Shown: one piece after another, positions 5,218-6,504 of the stretch
Layout of the letters: each line of letters begins with the position of its first letter
Numbering within the stretch: position 1 is the first letter of the stretch
Assembly (NCBI GenBank): GCA_903920405.1
Contig: CAIXMC010000367.1
Location: 1-6,504, forward strand
Direction of reading: 5' to 3'
From: an uncultured beta proteobacterium
GTDB lineage: Bacteria > Pseudomonadota > Gammaproteobacteria > Burkholderiales > Burkholderiaceae_C
DNA length: 6,504 bases
Notes under the pieces: model-generated
The model's input: only the letters and a program-made list of their open reading frames with translations
What the model was told of the DNA's origin: nothing
Databases searched by the model: none
Position numbers and translations under genes: made by a program

Positions 5218-6504
5218 ATGCCAAAACGTACCGACATTCAAAGCATTCTCATGATTGGCGCAGGCCCCATCATCATCGGCCAGGCTTGCGAGTTTGATTA
5301 CTCTGGCGTGCAAGCCTGCAAAGCGCTGCGTGAAGAGGGTTACAAAGTCATTCTGATCAACAGCAACCCCGCGACGATCATGACTGACCCCGCCACGGCG
5401 GATGTGACCTATATTGAACCCATCACCTGGAAAACCGTCGAAAAAATTATCGCCAAAGAGCGTCCCGATGCTATTTTGCCGACGATGGGCGGTCAAACTG
5501 CCCTGAACTGTGCGCTGGATTTGTGGCATAACGGTGTGCTTGACCGCTACACCGGAGCTGCCACTGGACGTGCCATTGAGCTGATTGGCGCTACACCACA
5601 GGCCATTGACAAAGCCGAAGACCGCCTGAAATTCAAGGATGCCATGACCCACATTGGTCTGGGTTCTGCCCAATCGGGTATTGCTTACAGTCTGGAAGAT
5701 GCCTGGTGCGTTCAAAAAACTGTGGGCTTTCCTGTGGTGATTCGCCCCAGTTTTACGTTGGGCGGCACAGGTGGCGGCATTGCTTATAACCCTGAAGAGT
5801 TTGAAGTCATCTGCAAACGTGGCCTTGAAGCCTCGCCTACCCATGAGTTGCTGATTGAAGAATCACTTCTAGGCTGGAAAGAGTTTGAGATGGAAGTGGT
5901 GCGCGACAGATGTGACAACTGCATCATCGTCTGCTCCATTGAAAACCTGGACCCCATGGGTGTGCATACGGGGGATTCGATCACCGTGGCCCCTGCGCAA
6001 ACGCTCACGGATAAAGAGTATCAAATTTTGCGCAATGCATCTTTGGCTGTGTTGCGTGAAATTGGTGTGGATACCGGTGGCTCAAACGTGCAGTTTGCCA
6101 TTAACCCTGCCGATGGTCGCATGGTAGTGATTGAAATGAACCCGCGCGTCAGTCGATCATCCGCACTGGCCTCCAAAGCCACAGGGTTTCCCATTGCCAA
6201 GGTCGCAGCCAAGCTGGCAATAGGCTACACCCTGGATGAACTGCGCAATGACATCACAGGCGGTGTCACACCTGCCAGCTTTGAACCCAGTATTGACTAT
6301 GTGGTCACAAAAATCCCCCGCTTTGCTTTTGAAAAATTTCCCACAGCCGACAGCCGCCTGACGACTCAGATGAAAAGTGTGGGCGAGGTCATGGCCATGG
6401 GCAGAACCTTCCAGGAGTCTTTTCAGAAAGCGCTGCGCGGACTGGAAGTGGGTGTGGATGGCATGAATGAAAAAACCCAGGATCGCGAAGTGTTGGAGCG
6501 TGAA
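5218..6504 (+). CDS. carB: CarB, carbamoyl-phosphate synthetase large subunit (5' part)
   Basis: Large ATP-grasp subunit that, with CarA (glutaminase), makes carbamoyl phosphate from bicarbonate, ammonia and two ATP for pyrimidine and arginine synthesis. The window holds codons 1-429 of about 1,080, in frame to the edge: the whole carboxyphosphate domain and the start of the oligomerisation domain. Seen: [18 protein letters not shown] (13-30); [11 protein letters not shown] (48-58); [10 protein letters not shown] (88-97); AEDR with R136; signature 1 [15 protein letters not shown] (171-185) with R176; [12 protein letters not shown] (219-230); signature 2 VIEMNPRV (304-311) with E306 and N308; [23 protein letters not shown] (312-334). 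Start 5218 gives the conserved MPKRTDI; an in-frame ATG at 5194 would add eight unconserved residues. Neither has a Shine-Dalgarno. Oddities: seven extra residues near 112-120 relative to E. coli, and no carA upstream. Confidence 0.97.
   Translation, partial: MPKRTDIQSILMIGAGPIIIGQACEFDYSGVQACKALREEGYKVILINSNPATIMTDPATADVTYIEPITWKTVEKIIAKERPDAILPTMGGQTALNCALDLWHNGVLDRYTGAATGRAIELIGATPQAIDKAEDRLKFKDAMTHIGLGSAQSGIAYSLEDAWCVQKTVGFPVVIRPSFTLGGTGGGIAYNPEEFEVICKRGLEASPTHELLIEESLLGWKEFEMEVVRDRCDNCIIVCSIENLDPMGVHTGDSITVAPAQTLTDKEYQILRNASLAVLREIGVDTGGSNVQFAINPADGRMVVIEMNPRVSRSSALASKATGFPIAKVAAKLAIGYTLDELRNDITGGVTPASFEPSIDYVVTKIPRFAFEKFPTADSRLTTQMKSVGEVMAMGRTFQESFQKALRGLEVGVDGMNEKTQDREVLERE

Noticed and set aside
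5155..5844. Minus-strand open frame of 229 codons opposite carB
   Set aside because: It lies wholly antisense to conserved CarB coding sequence and its low-complexity translation resembles nothing known.

Overview
The window looks like chromosomal core-genome DNA from a betaproteobacterium, most likely Burkholderiales close to Comamonadaceae. I base this on remembered wording of EF-Ts ([38 protein letters not shown]) and CarB ([24 protein letters not shown]), which read like that family. Base composition is near 50 % GC, moderate for it. I see no insertion sequence, phage, CRISPR, tRNA or rRNA.

Minus strand, right to left: an essential cluster rpsB (S2), tsf (EF-Ts), pyrH (UMP kinase), frr (ribosome recycling factor), uppS (undecaprenyl diphosphate synthase) and cdsA (CDP-diacylglycerol synthase). 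All six are intact and full length. Gaps are short: 86, 46, 28, 6 and 21 bases. An extended -10 promoter about 140 bases before rpsB probably starts transcription. The rpsB leader opens with a perfect 9-bp hairpin, and a terminator-like hairpin with a U-tract sits between rpsB and tsf, so output of tsf and later genes is probably set by read-through. The cluster joins translation (S2, EF-Ts, RRF), pyrimidine nucleotide supply (PyrH) and envelope lipid precursors (UppS, CdsA).

Left edge (1-137): cdsA ends at 138. The dxr start expected next is not here. Instead a possible unidentified reading frame with a good ribosome binding site starts at 96 on the minus strand and runs off the window.

Plus strand, 5218 to the right edge: the first 429 codons of carB, large subunit of carbamoyl-phosphate synthetase, divergent from rpsB. 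Its usual partner carA is not upstream. CarB starts the pyrimidine (and arginine) pathway and PyrH acts later in it, so the two divergent units meet functionally at UMP/UDP.

The 357-base divergent spacer (4861-5217) has no convincing gene. It holds the rpsB leader and promoter, a perfect 13-bp tandem repeat, an AT-rich palindrome and a small hairpin before carB. I found no evidence of a new multi-gene system; the points worth checking are regulatory structures and two departures from expected gene order.
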